From contig NC_065884.2 of NCBI RefSeq assembly GCF_932274485.2, positions 36,289,540 to 36,353,539 on the forward strand: a stretch of DNA of 64,000 nucleotides. Direction: 5' to 3'. Below the pieces are notes generated by a model. That model made no database searches, was not told the origin of the DNA, and was given only the letters and a program-made list of their open reading frames with translations. Position numbers and translations under genes: made by a program. This document shows, one piece after another, positions 22,147-33,857 of the stretch. Origin of the DNA: Patella vulgata. Its lineage: Eukaryota; Mollusca; Gastropoda; Patellidae. Positions within the stretch are counted from its first letter, which is position 1. Every line of letters starts with the position of its first letter.

Positions 22147-22880
22147 TTATTAATTGCGGAAGCGGGTAAATAACTCAGAAAGCAAGATTATAAGTAACAA
22201 GATATACGTCCATTGTTTTGTTAATTTCTAATAAATAAAATGTGAGTTTTATCTACGCCGGGAAAAATGTCAATTCATTGTAAATCGGCTTTTCCCAACA
22301 GACGTCGGCAATACCGAAGAATGGACGATATTCAACAAATATGCAATTCATTCGCGAATTTTAGACACTATACTCAGATTCTCAATCTGAACATAGTTTC
22401 TAAAATTTGGAGACAGAAATTAAATATTTCACACAAAAACAAACGCCTTAAGTTTTCTAGATGACACTGGGCAAACTAATTACAAGACATGCATTGCTAC
22501 TCACCCGTAAGTTACTAGATGGTTCTCGGTAAAGTGGTAATTTGGCGTTAAATCTAAACGCCTTAAGTAATTAAACACTCTGTTCATTTCTTGACAACGT
22601 CCGGGAAAATAAAGGCCTTGTCTAAAAACTAAACCCCTTTCAAATTTAAATGGTAGTGTTCATTTCTAAAAAACATCACGAGAAACTGGACGGTCGTAAA
22701 GTAGACGACCGATGTCAAAACTAAACGGTGGTTCTTAATCTCCCCATAGCACAAACTGAGTGGTTTTTGATGAATCTTGACAGCATTTAACACATTCTTG
22801 ACGGCAATCTATTAGCTGGATACGTGTATTAAATTCTAGATGATTTTTCATAAAATCTGGACGATACTCGGTCCCTAGTG
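22147..22880 (-). repeat. Right long terminal inverted repeat of the CACTA element
   Basis: 734 bp, the inverse of 11,128-11,898, ending GGTCCCTAGTG before the TAA duplication. It carries the same spaced CGTYTAG-like motifs in inverse orientation. Confidence 0.85.
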
Positions 22881-22883
22881 TAA

Positions 22884-24459
22884 TAGACAACAATGTGTAG
22901 TTTTAGAAGGTTTTAAATCAAATTATTTGCATACCGATTCTGGAGTTCCCCAAGGAAGTGTACTTGGTCCGTTTTTATTTTTAATTTATTTAAATGATAT
23001 CTCTGATAATATAACTAACAACATAAGGCTATTCGCCGATGATACTTCACTTTTTACCATTATTCATAATGATCCTATAAGTAGCGCGAACACTATAAAT
23101 AAAGATCTTAATATTATCTCATCTTGGGCTAAACAGTGGTGTGTAACTTTTAACCCCAATAAAACCAAAAACATTATTTTTACTAGGAAAAATACAATTC
23201 ATCCAGACGTTATCTTCAAAAATACAAAAGTGAAAAACGTAAATACTCATTGTCATTTGGGATTAACATTTCAGTCTAATGCATTATGGTCAAATCATAT
23301 TTCAAATATATACCAGAAAGCTTGCGGTCATCTAATATTTTGCGTATACTGAAATATAAAATTACTCTCTAAGGGAGTGTTGCCGTACCCTTTTCCTGTT
23401 TCCAGAATTTCACTTAATAAACTATATCTTGCTTTTATTCGCCCTATTTTAGAATATGCTGATATTGGATGGGATAACTGCTCAATGAAAGATTCTGACC
23501 TACTAGAAAGTGTTCAAACTGAAGCGGGTAGAATAATAACTGGCCTTAGAAGAAATTCATCTAAACACAATTTATACAAAGAACTGGGATGGGAATCACT
23601 GTCCAATCGCAGAATAAAACACAAATTAATATATCTATATAAAATAAAAAATAACCTATGCCCCAGCTATCTGTCTGAAGTCTTTAACAAATTTAAACCA
23701 TTAGTATCCAATTATAACCTTCGTAATGAAAATCAGAACCTCAATCCATCATTTTGTAAAACCAATTCGTATTCTAATAGCTTCTTTCCCTGTACAATTA
23801 AACTTTGGAACAATCTACCAGAACTTATTAAAAAATCACAAACATTAAGTACATTTAAATCAGGCCTTTCACATGTATATCCTTTAATTAGACCACCCTT
23901 ATATTATAATACTGGAAATAGAAAAGAGAATATTATTCATTGTCAATTAAGAAATAAAGCTAGTAACTTAAATAATCACTTATCCACCATTTTCTGAGTG
24001 AAACAAAAGTGTGTCCTAACTGTAATTCTACAGACGAAGATAATTACCATTACTTTTTCATATGTCCAGCTTAAACTAAATGTTACAATGGATCTAATTT
24101 TATATGGCAACACCGATCTTTCAGATGATACCAATTCTAACATATTTGTAATAGTGCAAAAATTTATAAAAGATAGCAAGTGGTTTTGAAGCTTTAATTA
24201 TTAAAATTATGTCTACAATATGTAATATTTTTCTATTTTCATAACCTTAAATGTAATTATAATATATATTTAAACATTACACTCCAAGAAATGTATATAT
24301 GTTTGTAACACACTACCTATACATATGTCCACCATTGTTAACATAAGATTAAACTATTTTATATGTTTGGAGAGAACTTATATAGGCCTTTGCCTGTTGT
24401 TCAATCCATTTCAGTTTATTGAATAAAGTATTATTTAAACTAAACTAAACTAAACTAAG
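22884..24459 (+). pseudogene. LINE-J, 3' piece: RT C-terminal half, thumb and 3' end
   Basis: The frame resumes with RQQCVVLEGF, then GVPQGSVLGPFLFLIYLNDI and active-site FADDTSL (22,927-23,352), a frame change near 23,345, then FIRPILEYADIGWDN and WNNLPELIKKS (23,377-23,997), and a late CPNC...HYFFICP knuckle in another frame near 24,010. The 3' end has AATAAA at 24,422 and a (TAAAC)n tail at 24,434-24,459. Frame changes and stops make it dead. Confidence 0.85.
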
Positions 24460-24909
24460 GTGATAGTCTATGGATGTGCATTTTTTTTTATATTCACCTT
24501 TTTTATTCGTACTTCATATGTAAATAATCGTAATCAAAATGAACCGATCGGATAAACGGCTCGCGGGAAATTAAAAGGTTCATCTAATAGTTCAACGCTG
24601 TAGATAAATTAATCGTGTGTTGATTTTCAACGTATCTCGGGAAAGTAAATGCTCGTCTAATAAGTAAAGGCTGTAGATAAGTAAACCGTGTGTTGATTTT
24701 TCAACGTATCTCGGGAAAGTGAACCTGGAGCCGTGCCAAGAACAAACGACTTGAAGGAATGCAGGTATCGCCTTGAAATTTTCAGGGCACCTAGGTACCG
24801 ACGTGAAAAGTTCCTAGCCGAAATTTGGTAGACATGGTACCTTTGGTTCCACCTTTGCGCTTGCGCGAAATCAAAAGCAGCTAAATATGTTTGTTATGAA
24901 GGTATTTTT
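24460..24909. other. Unassigned spacer with a short tandem duplication
   Basis: Two ~77-bp units occur at about 24,568-24,720 ('gttgattttcaacgtatct' and 'cgggaaagt' in each). No gene was recognised. Confidence 0.5.
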
Positions 24910-25682
24910 ATATGCCCACATAGAAATGTGGTCGTATATTGTCGTCGCCCCCGTCCGTCCGTCCGATTGACTTTAAAATTATATACAGTGTTTAATACCA
25001 TGAGACGAAGAAGCCTATTGATTTTCAGCAATTTCCGATTATTACTGCCAGAGTTATGACCCTTGATCACTTCAAAAAATCTTGTGGACGCTCTAGAGGC
25101 TAAAGTTAATATTCGATTGACTTTAAATTGATACACAGTGTTTAAGGTCATGAGGCGAAGAAGCCTATTGATTTTCGGCGAATTCCGATAATAATTGCCA
25201 GAGTTGTGACCCTTGATCACTTAAAAAAATCTTGTGGATGCTCTAGAGTCTAAAGTTAATAACCGATTGACTTTAAATGTATACACAGTGTTTAAGGTCA
25301 TGAGATGAAGAAGCCTATTGATTTTCAGCGATTTCCGATAATTACTGCCAGAGTTATGGCCCTTGATCACTTTGAAAAATCTTGAGGACGCTCTAGAGAC
25401 TAAAGTAAATATCCGATTGACTTAAAATTTATACACAGTGTTTAAGGTCTTGAGACGAACAAGTGTATTGATTTTCAATGAATCTTTTTGACTTGAACAG
25501 CTAAATCCATGATGTTCAAAGTTTCGTATACTAAACGTTGGAATGTTTCAGAACTTTATAAAAACCGAACAAATTCTAATGGTTTCCTGATATTTACTTT
25601 ATGAGTTGTTACTCTTAATCAGATTTTAATGTATTATAAATGTTTCATTACCGAAAAAAGTAAAAATATTTGACAACAACCC
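24910..25682 (-). repeat. Family B element, minus, left-truncated
   Basis: The terminal stem-loop is at about 24,910-24,940 ('atatgcccacatagaaatg'...), followed inward by a GACG-rich stretch and about four ~165-bp monomers ('cttgatcac', 'gaagcctattgattttcag'). Family text ends near 25,682 at 'attaccgaaaaaagtaaaa', short of the GATAGG tip. Confidence 0.75.
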
Positions 25683-26696
25683 CCGATTTCCAACCTCGGT
25701 GCATCCAAAAATTGTCTCCAAATTAAAATCGAACACCTAGTTCCATCTCTATTTTTTTGTTTTACTTTATGTACCCCCGGGAAAATGGCCACCGCTCGCC
25801 CCCCATGGGTCAGGCCCTTAAATTTCTTGTTTGGAATTGTGCTTGGGACCATATGCAGATATCCGGTGGGTTTCAAGTTGGTGTGCACGATAGTAGGGTT
25901 GTGACGCGCATGCGCTGGCCTACACTCGCAAACAACCTTGTCGGCACGGAAAACATCAAAGGCGAAATTCGAATTTTTGAAATATTCAAATACCAAACAT
26001 TCGACCCATATTCCGGCTATCCTGAAATGTATTAATTTCAGAATTAGGAGACGTATTGAACATACTATGCCCTATTGTGTTTGTAAACAACTAACACAAA
26101 AGTTAGTATTTAGTTATAGTCCATGTCTGGATATACATTTCTCCTTTTGCCCGAACGTCTATAAAAATCAAAGATGGCGGCCAATAATTGCAACCGGGTA
26201 TTACTATAAAATCAAAACAGATTCTTACCTGCTGGTCCTACTCGGGGGTTTCTTGCAATTATAAGTATTTGAACAACGGTGTAGCGCCGATTAGCTAATA
26301 ATAATTAAGCACGATTTCAGAAAAATTAAGACAGATTCATTAGATTGCTGAATAAGCGGAACACTTTTAGAACACATCAAAAAAATTTTCATTGTGGCGC
26401 CATTATATAAATAGACTTCCGGTGCAGTCAGTGGCAGTGGTTCTAAATCTGACTGTTTTAAACGAAACAAATTATTATATACATAGAAGCAATATATACA
26501 TGCTAAATTAAATACACGGTTTTATTTTTTGTAAAAATTTACAAACCTGCGGTCTGGTATTCTATGTGACCATTATAATTTTTTTTAAAATATCACGGCT
26601 AAAGCACTCTGTTGATGCTAACTTCACTACATCTAACTGAATGTCGCTGATATAATATCAAAGAAAGAATTTGTCGCAATGACTAAAGTATAGATA
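25683..26696. other. Unassigned, includes an inverted family F fragment
   Basis: Family F text in inverse orientation is seen at about 25,940-26,060 ('gaaatgtattaatttcaga'). The rest has no recognisable gene. The left copy of the next insertion's target duplication is at 26,685-26,696. Confidence 0.5.
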
Positions 26697-26754
26697 CTTC
26701 TTCTTAGTTAGTTGTATTTTACGTCCGCTTCCACCGAAGTGATATCGCAGACAA
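26697..26754 (-). mobile_element. 58-bp LINE/SINE tail insertion with target duplication
   Basis: A perfect 12-bp duplication AAAGTATAGATA (26,685-26,696; 26,755-26,766) encloses 58 bp whose minus strand reads 'tctgcgatatcacttcggt', 'ggaagcggacgtaaaatac' and ends in (CTAA)n. This matches the tail of LINE-N and of the insertion at 48,006, but with a different terminal simple repeat. Confidence 0.8.
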
Positions 26755-26766
26755 AAAGTATAGATA

Positions 26767-27954
26767 ACTTGGAGAACCATTATATCAATAAGTCGATAAT
26801 GAGATACACGTGGATGATCAATTAAATTTGATTGGTTACTTTTCAGTTAACCAATACTGTCCAATTTCGATTAGGCCTACATCAACCAATTACATTAATA
26901 AGAGTTTTACTCATTTTTTGTTCATTGCACATTGAATCAATTTTCGAAAACACCAGGGTGCTGAAAATCACATGTACACTATATATTCATTTGATCTATC
27001 AGTTTATTGGGTCAATAAAAAAGACAGACATTTTAACTATACAGACAACTTAACACCAATTAACATTCAAGTCTGTCTGGCAATTGTCTGATTAATTGGT
27101 ACTAACTCCCTTCCAGTGAAGAACAGCATGTGATTTTCGAGATGTGAATTAAGCCCTTTATTACTTTTCTCAAAACTTGACGACTCCCGAATTCAGACTT
27201 TGTATGGAGTTTTTTTTTTAAAAAGAAAACAAATCGTGGAAGGTACACATTACTTGTGTTAATGATATGAAAAAACACACAAGATTTTCTAAATCGACAC
27301 AAGTTTGTGTTAATGCAATGCAAAACAACACATAACTTGTGTAGATTAGTTTTAACACAAGTACTTGTGTTGAGATCCAACACAAGTGTTTTTTCAGTGT
27401 ATATAATGGAACGCTGAAAATCTATTATTTTCCTTTTTGGAGCCTATTCAGACGCTTTTATTTCGAAAACTTCTCTTATTTCCTTTCTTAAACTTCTGTT
27501 ACTTAGAGTCGTAACGGTGGTCTATGGTGTGAATCCAAATTTGAAAGCCTCAATATAGTATAAATGGTCCAAAAGGGCCACAATCTTTGAAAAGAAGTCG
27601 AAAAATCATTATATCTGTAAATCTGCTTCTAATGGTAGAAGGGAGGTAAAACTGTCCAATGGATCTTTCTGAAACTTCTGGTACAGGAAATTAAGTTCCC
27701 ATATTACTTGTTAAATCTATCCCGATAATGATCCGTAAACAGGAAGTAGTCAAATAAATATTCGATATTTAAAAAAAAAAAGACAGTAAAAAAAAAATTG
27801 GTGCTCTTGCAACAATCGGGATTTCACCGTCGGGTGTGACCGGATCAAAACATCTAAAGTATCGTTTGGTAGCTAGATAAATGGGCTATTGTATGACACA
27901 CTTCCTGTCTGATTCCTGAAAGCCTGTTCAGTGCTGCTTGCAGGTCTAGTTCTT
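26767..27954. other. Unassigned; contains an ACACAAGT-rich patch
   Basis: At 27,245-27,400 the octamer ACACAAGT and its inverse recur, including the palindrome AACACAAGTACTTGTGTT near 27,354, and the patch ends 'gtgttttttcagtgta'. This looks like one end of a small inverted-repeat element (MITE-like), but the other end was not found. No gene was recognised. Confidence 0.45.
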
Positions 27955-30158
27955 CTTCTTATTATTATTATTCCAATTTATTTTTGATTAGATCTCAGCA
28001 ACTGCTTGTCGGATCGTTACGATTTCTTCGGTTTTACTGGAAACGTGGGTGTGACTTAGAGGATAAAGCTATTTTGAACGTTCTGCGACAATGCGAAATG
28101 TCCGAAATCACCGAAGCTATCGTATTTAGAAATATTGCAGTAATTTTAACTATAATCATTGGATTTTAACTTTCGATACATCTTGGCCGCCATTGGCTAA
28201 TTCAGTTTTTCAGTCCTAGATTAATTATTTATTGTTCGATTTGTATAAAACAAAGTTCATATGCTCCGTTGTCTCAATTGCCATTTTTTTTGTTACCGAT
28301 AGAGTTATCTGTCGGCACCGGAAGTGGCGTAATTTTACCAAAAACTACAATTTTGACAGTTAGGTACCACTTTTCGAAAGCAAATATTATTTTTTTCAAA
28401 TCTGGTATAACTGAAAGGGTGCGCCCTTTAAAGGCGCACAAAATGTTGGGCCCAGTTTTTTTAATTTCGATTCCGTTTTCGGGCTTTTTCGATTAAAAGG
28501 TGAAAAAAGGTGTAAAATTAAGCTATTTACAACCCATCCAGCGTTTTCATATTTTGAAATATTACTTCGTAACTTTCATAAACTCGTAGCAATAATCTAT
28601 ACGGAGAGAATGTATGTGAAAATTAATTTGTAATATGCTCAGTTGCTGAGAAATGGTCAATTGTGCATGAGTCACTCTTTATGCTATTGTGCCTGTAAAA
28701 GAGTCAATTATTTTTGGATTTTCATAAAAGTGAAACCATTTGATGCATAATGTTAATTGTGACTAGTTCAACTCAATTTAACATTTTCAATGTCACCGGA
28801 AATGACAAAATTTGGACAAAAACTGTATTTATAGCCTTCGAAACAAATAATTTATTCAAATGAGTTGTATTTGTTGTTTATTTAAGATTTTGATATTTGA
28901 TTCTAATCAACTAAAAGATTGAACCCATACGATCATATAGATATCACAAAATGGTTTCTAACTTGTTCAGTTGCGGAGAAATAGGCAATTTTCAACAGGT
29001 CACTTTTCAAGGTTTTTTGTCCATAAAGTGTCAATTATTATTCGATTTTCATGAAATTTTCACTGTGTGATACCTAATGCCATTTACGATTTCATACAAG
29101 TAATTTAAGATTTTCATTATCACCGAAAGTAACGTCATTTTGGCAAAAACTGTATTTTTAGCCTTCAAAACAGATATTTGTTTCAAATGAGTCTGATTTG
29201 TAATGTTTTTAAAATTATGATATTTGATTCCAATCAGAAAATAGATTGAACCCATACGATCATGCAGATACCAGAAAATGGTTTCTAACTTGTACGGTTG
29301 CAGAGAAATAGACGATTTCCTACAAGTCACTTTTCAAGGTTTTTGGTATATAAAAGTGGCAATTATTATTCGATTTACATAAAATTTTCACCATGTGATG
29401 CCTTATGCCATTTCTGATTTCATGGAACTAATTCAACATTTTCATAATCACCGGAAGTAATATCATTGTGGCAAAAACTGTATTTTTAGCCTTCAAATCA
29501 GATATTTTATTCAAATGAGTCTGATTTGTAAAGTTTTTAAAATTATGATATTTAATTCCATTCAAAAAATAGAATTAACCCATACGTTCATACAGATACC
29601 ACAAAATGGTTTCTAACTTGTACGGTTGCAGAGAAATAGACGATTTTCTACAAGTCACTTTTCAAGGTCTTTGGTCTATAAAAGTGGCAATTATTATTCG
29701 ATTTTTATAAAATTTTAACCATGTGATGCCTTCTGCCTTTTATGATTTCATAGAACTAATTTAACATTTTCATTATCCCTGGAAGCAATGTTATTTTTGC
29801 AAAAACTGTATTTTTAGCCCCCCCAAACGAACATTTTTTTGAAGTGAGTTATATTTATTATTCGTTTAACATTATGATATTTGACTCTAATGGACATATA
29901 GATTGAATCAATAAGATCATATAGATGTCCAAAAATAGCTTGTTGCGAAATAACCATTTTGCCAGGATCACTTTTTTGACATATGTAACACATGGTAACA
30001 AATGTATGAATGAAATTGATATTGCTGGGTTCGATTGATTCTGCGTCCATTTTATAACACGTCTGCAATGTTTATGTGGAAATCTGTTTATCGGTTCCAT
30101 TGGTACTGAAAGTGATATGAGTTCAAGGGTAACGTGGCACCAGTGAAACCCGTCATTG
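27955..30158 (-). repeat. Family E element, copy 2, minus
   Basis: Inverse of copy 1: the left tip 'gacgggtttcac' is at 30,144-30,155, several ~300-bp monomers run through 28,640-29,850, and the unique right region is at 27,980-28,560. The terminal stem-loop is missing at the low-coordinate end, where text stops in a (TTC/TTA)n stretch. Confidence 0.75.
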
Positions 30159-30886
30159 ATTTTAGTGCTTACCCAATCAAAATTGAAGTATCTACTAAAA
30201 TTTGGATTTTATCTTTAGTTAAGATTTCGAGAAACTGGGCCCTGGTGTTATAACTTTCCAAAAATGTATAGTTTGTTGTTTACCTAGCGGAAACTGTGTT
30301 TCTAAGCAAGCTAGAAAGTTTGGATGCAGGCCTTATATATCTGGGTCTTTTAATATGTGATAATGGTAAACTCTCTAAAACAGAAAAATATGTGGCATCA
30401 GAGGAAAGGTAAGCAGTGGGGGCACTGCAGTTTCAAATTAAACCTTTTATAATAATTAAGAGTTTCACACTGTGTAGCTTGTGTGAAACAATATTTCTTT
30501 TTGTTAAAATTATTCTTCCTATTAAGCTTTCACAGTTCATAGTAAAACTTATTGTCCTATTAAAATAAAATTATTGTACCGATCACAGCACTCAAATTTT
30601 AATCTTTTAAGGGCGTGTGAACTGTGCTCTGTTTTGGATGTGTATTTTTTTATATTTGTCTGCGATAATTATTGGAGACATAGTAGGATGATTACAAAGG
30701 ATATTTAACCTCTACAATATGAGTATGCAAGTACTTTCTGCATTTTGAGTTTATATGGTCAACCGCCAATTTCTTGGTTATTAGAATGTTTTAACGGTGC
30801 TCCAGTGCATTTATAAAAATCAGCCAAAAATATAACTCACTCTGTGACCAAGAAACTTAAATTTTTCTATAAGTTAAACAAAAAAC

Positions 30887-30888
<2 letters not shown>
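30159..30888. other. Unassigned; stray family E right tip
   Basis: At 30,462-30,487 'gtttcacac'...'gtgtgaaac' repeats the terminal stem-loop of family E in diverged form. Elsewhere nothing was recognised. The left copy of the SINE target duplication is at 30,880-30,888. Confidence 0.45.
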
Positions 30889-30924
<36 letters not shown>

Positions 30925-31048
30925 GGAGTATAATGTCCAGTCCATTCGACACAAACTAGGTCATTTCGGGACTAACAGATGGTTCAATTTTATTTCAATA
31001 ATTTGCTTATGATACAACGTGCAGGTGCTAACCATCCAACCCCTCAAG
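30889..31048 (-). mobile_element. SINE2, internally deleted copy
   Basis: Flanked by AAAAAACAT (30,880-30,888; 31,049-31,057). On the minus strand the head ends just after 'gttgtatcat' and joins the 3' part ('aaattattgaaataaaatt', 'cctagtttgtgtcgaatgg'), with a long (CT)n tail. The central 'tctccgg' region present in the copy at 7,199-7,480 is absent. Confidence 0.75.
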
Positions 31049-31057
31049 AAAAAACAT

Positions 31058-31733
31058 TCAAATGGTTACATCACACAAAAATCCAATTTAGCAATAGGTT
31101 AATTGTTCATGAATGATGATTTTAATGGCAAGTCTTATATTTGTTAAAATAAGCCCCAAATATAGCGTGTTTATTCTGTGCATGAATCACTCTGCCCAAT
31201 GCATGGTTTTATAAAATTAATTTAACATTTTCATTATCCCCGGAAATAATGTTATTTTGGTAAAAACTGTACTTTTAGCCTCCATAACAAATATTTTTTT
31301 GAAGTAAGTGATATTTATTATTCATAAAAATTCCAATGAACAAATAAAATGAATCTTCCATGCTAAGAAATAACCCATTAATCAGGGGCTGTAATCCAGA
31401 AGTTACAATCCCATACAGGGGCCGCGCAACCGGTGGGGCTGCGGGGGCTTCGACCCCCCCACTTTTTTGCAAAAAAAAAAAAAAATTTACAAGTCACATG
31501 TCTGTGAAAGGGTATCGCTACCAATATCAAATGCTCTGCTAAAATGTGTTGTCAACTGATTATATGTAAAAAGTACAATATATAATGTCCTAATACCGGT
31601 AATGATAAAGTCAAAGTACCTCAGAGTTAAATGTAAAACGTATAGTGACAAATGACAAATGCCTTATTGGAAAATGTTGTTTTTGATTTATCTTTGATAT
31701 TAATTTATCATGCAAATCTAGGATATCACAGGA
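31058..31733. repeat. Fragments of families E and A, and a GC-rich patch
   Basis: A family E fragment (minus) is at about 31,190-31,335 and a short family A piece at 31,378-31,412 ('atcaggggctgtaatccag'). A G/C-rich patch at 31,415-31,465 is followed by an A-run. The remainder is unassigned. Confidence 0.5.
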
Positions 31734-32789
31734 CTTATTAACATACACAGAAACAACACCGAAATCAACCTGGCACACTATAAGCCAGCACACAACAAGA
31801 GGAAATAAATCTAGCACACTATAAGAAATTTACTTAACCTTAACAAACGATCAAATTTGGATGGTACTATGATTACAAGAAGGGAGGTGGGGCATGCAAT
31901 ATACGGGTCTTAATACGGAATTCCAGATATCATGTAGTAGTTACATATCAGTGAAAGCAAGTTCATTTCTCTTTGTAAATATTTAAATAATATTTTCTGG
32001 CACATTCGTATTTTCATAACCTGAGAAAAGATCATTTGGATGGTACTAACCTCTATTAAGTGACCGTGTGTGAGCGGGTGAGTGTGTGTGTGTGGGGGGA
32101 GGGTGGGCCATCAATGTTAAAATACAGGTCTTCATACGAAATTTCAAATATCATGTTACATAACCGAAAAGCACATTCACTGCACTTTTAAATTAGTAAA
32201 TAGTTTTCTAGCACATTCATATCTGCATATCTTGCAAAACATCGGGTGTTAAGAAACTCTATTAAATGACAGGGGTGGGGGTATTTAAAGTAAACAGACA
32301 GGTCTTAATACGAAATTCCAGATATCATGTTAGTATCACTGAAAAGCACGTTGATTGCTCTTTTCAAATATGCAAGTAATGTTCTGACAAATTCATATTT
32401 TAATAACTTGAAAATAAAGAGAGAGAGAGTGAGAGAGAGAGAGAGGATGAGTGGGGGGCGATGGCGAGTATCAAAATACCGGTGTTAAAATTCCAGTTAT
32501 CATTCCAGTTATCGTGTTATACATCACGGGAAAGTATGTTTCTGTGCTTCTTTGAATCTATCAGTTATTTCCTGGCACATTCATGATTACGTACTTTAGA
32601 AGAGAAAGGAAAATCCTTGTTGTTTTGTAGAACGAAATGTGTCACTGTGCATACCAATAACGAGATTTCGTTGCAGTCACGGTCGTCCACCGAATTTCTT
32701 ATACTTTGCCAGGTTTATTTCCTCTTGTAGTATGCTGGCTTATAGTGTCCCAGGTTGATCTCGGCGCCATTTCCGTATATGTTAATAAG
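31734..32789. mobile_element. Inverted-repeat element with a ~180-bp tandem core
   Basis: Arms 31,734-31,816 and 32,707-32,789 are inverted copies (83 bp, 'cttattaacata', 'atcaacctgg', 'cactataagccagc', 'acaagaggaaataaa'). Between them lie four diverged ~180-bp units at about 31,880, 32,098, 32,275 and 32,453 ('aggtcttaatacgaaattcc', 'agatatcatgtta', 'ctggcacattca'), separated by GA- and GT-rich tracts. No coding capacity; DNA transposon class unknown. Confidence 0.65.
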
Positions 32790-32934
32790 TCACTCAAAAT
32801 GGAGAATATCACATCAAAATTTCAAAATTTTCCTGGAGCCCTAAAGTGGGCACAAAAACCCATGCCTGAAGACTCTGGCACCTAGGACGCATGCAACAAC
32901 ACCTCTCGCCTCACTAAGCGGAAAGGAACCAAAC

Positions 32935-33050
32935 ATACATTTCAAGTTTCATCAAAATTGGATGAAAATTGTGACCTCTAGAGTGTCCACAAGCTAAAAA
33001 CGTGATTTTCGTACAATCAGGTCGGATAAAAATTGGGACCTGATATAATT
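32935..33050 (+). repeat. Family A fragment
   Basis: Contains 'atttcaagtttcatcaaaat', 'aaattgtgacctctagagtg', 'ccacaagctaaaaacgtgat' and a second partial monomer. No ends. Confidence 0.65.
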
Positions 33051-33223
33051 GAACGTTTTTTACAATTGGCGAACAAAGAAGAATCACAGTGAAAAATAGA
33101 CGTTAAGGATGAGGAGGGGGAAAAGCCTTATTTTAATATTAGTTGTGTATAGGATCAGGCAGTAACGAACAGAGGACAGAGTCCGATACGAATCCGTTAA
33201 TAAAGTAACTACTATTCGGGTGA

Positions 33224-33291
33224 CATTTCAAAGAGTATTCTCTCAATGTTGTCAAGCTAATGACAAGTTTGGGAGAATACTCTTTGAAATG
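33224..33291. repeat. Cruciform-forming inverted repeat
   Basis: Perfect 19-bp arms CATTTCAAAGAGTATTCTC and its inverse (33,224-33,242; 33,273-33,291) enclose a 30-bp loop that holds a second stem TTGTCA/TGACAA. Weaker pairing extends outside the arms. It may be the core of a small foldback MITE. Confidence 0.8.
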
Positions 33292-33339
33292 CCGTCCAAA
33301 TAAATAAGTAGCTGTTTTTCCATAAGCAGGTGTTACAGT

Positions 33340-33760
33340 TTATGCTCGTAAAGTTTAGGGTTTTCATAGTGGCAAATCAATTGATAATGTACAAAATGAT
33401 TTTATGAGATATATTTCAAATGAAGATAAAAACTTCACTATGTTAGGCGAATCAGGAATTTTTCCAGCTATAATAATAAATAGTCAAATAAGATTTATAA
33501 GATATTGTTAAATAAAAAGAATTTATTAATATCTAATGTATACACTATTCTATAGGATTCGTTAAATGGTTCTCTAAATTGGGTAGCTGAAATAAAATTA
33601 CTTTTAAATAATGTGGGGTTTTCTTACATTTGGCATTAACAAGATGCTTTTGATGTATTAATGTTATCACAAATAGAACTCCGTATAAATGATAAATCTT
33701 TACCAGGAATTGTTCGCCATACTATAAAACTCCAGTATACTACAGGTTTATAAATCATAT
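33340..33760 (+). pseudogene. LINE C-terminal relic
   Basis: Broken frames give QNDFMRYISNEDKNF, GESGIFPAIIINSQIRFIRY and, in another frame, FSYIWHQQDAFDVLML, a pattern seen downstream of the RT in several mollusc LINE families. Many stops. It is unlike LINE-J and LINE-N, so it is a third LINE family; clade not determined. Confidence 0.5.
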
Positions 33761-33857
33761 TAAGCTAAACATGAACAACTGATGGTAAGATATGTGCCAA
33801 TATTGAAAGGAGCTGGGATCTATTGAATATAAAGCTATTATACGTGACTGGCCACAG

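Larger units (their letters stand above)
11128..22880. mobile_element. CACTA (En/Spm, CMC)-type DNA transposon, 11.75 kb, no transposase seen
   Basis: The ends read CACTAGGGACC in inverted orientation, flanked by TAA on both sides (11,125-11,127 and 22,881-22,883). Removing the element and one TAA restores the LINE-J frame (LSN-RQQ), which proves the boundaries. Inverted repeats are long: 11,128-11,898 against 22,147-22,880. CACTA tips and a 3-bp duplication are the family signature. I find no transposase; the interior holds a family A copy, a full LINE and unassigned tandem repeats, so the element is non-autonomous or its transposase has been lost or displaced. Confidence 0.85.
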
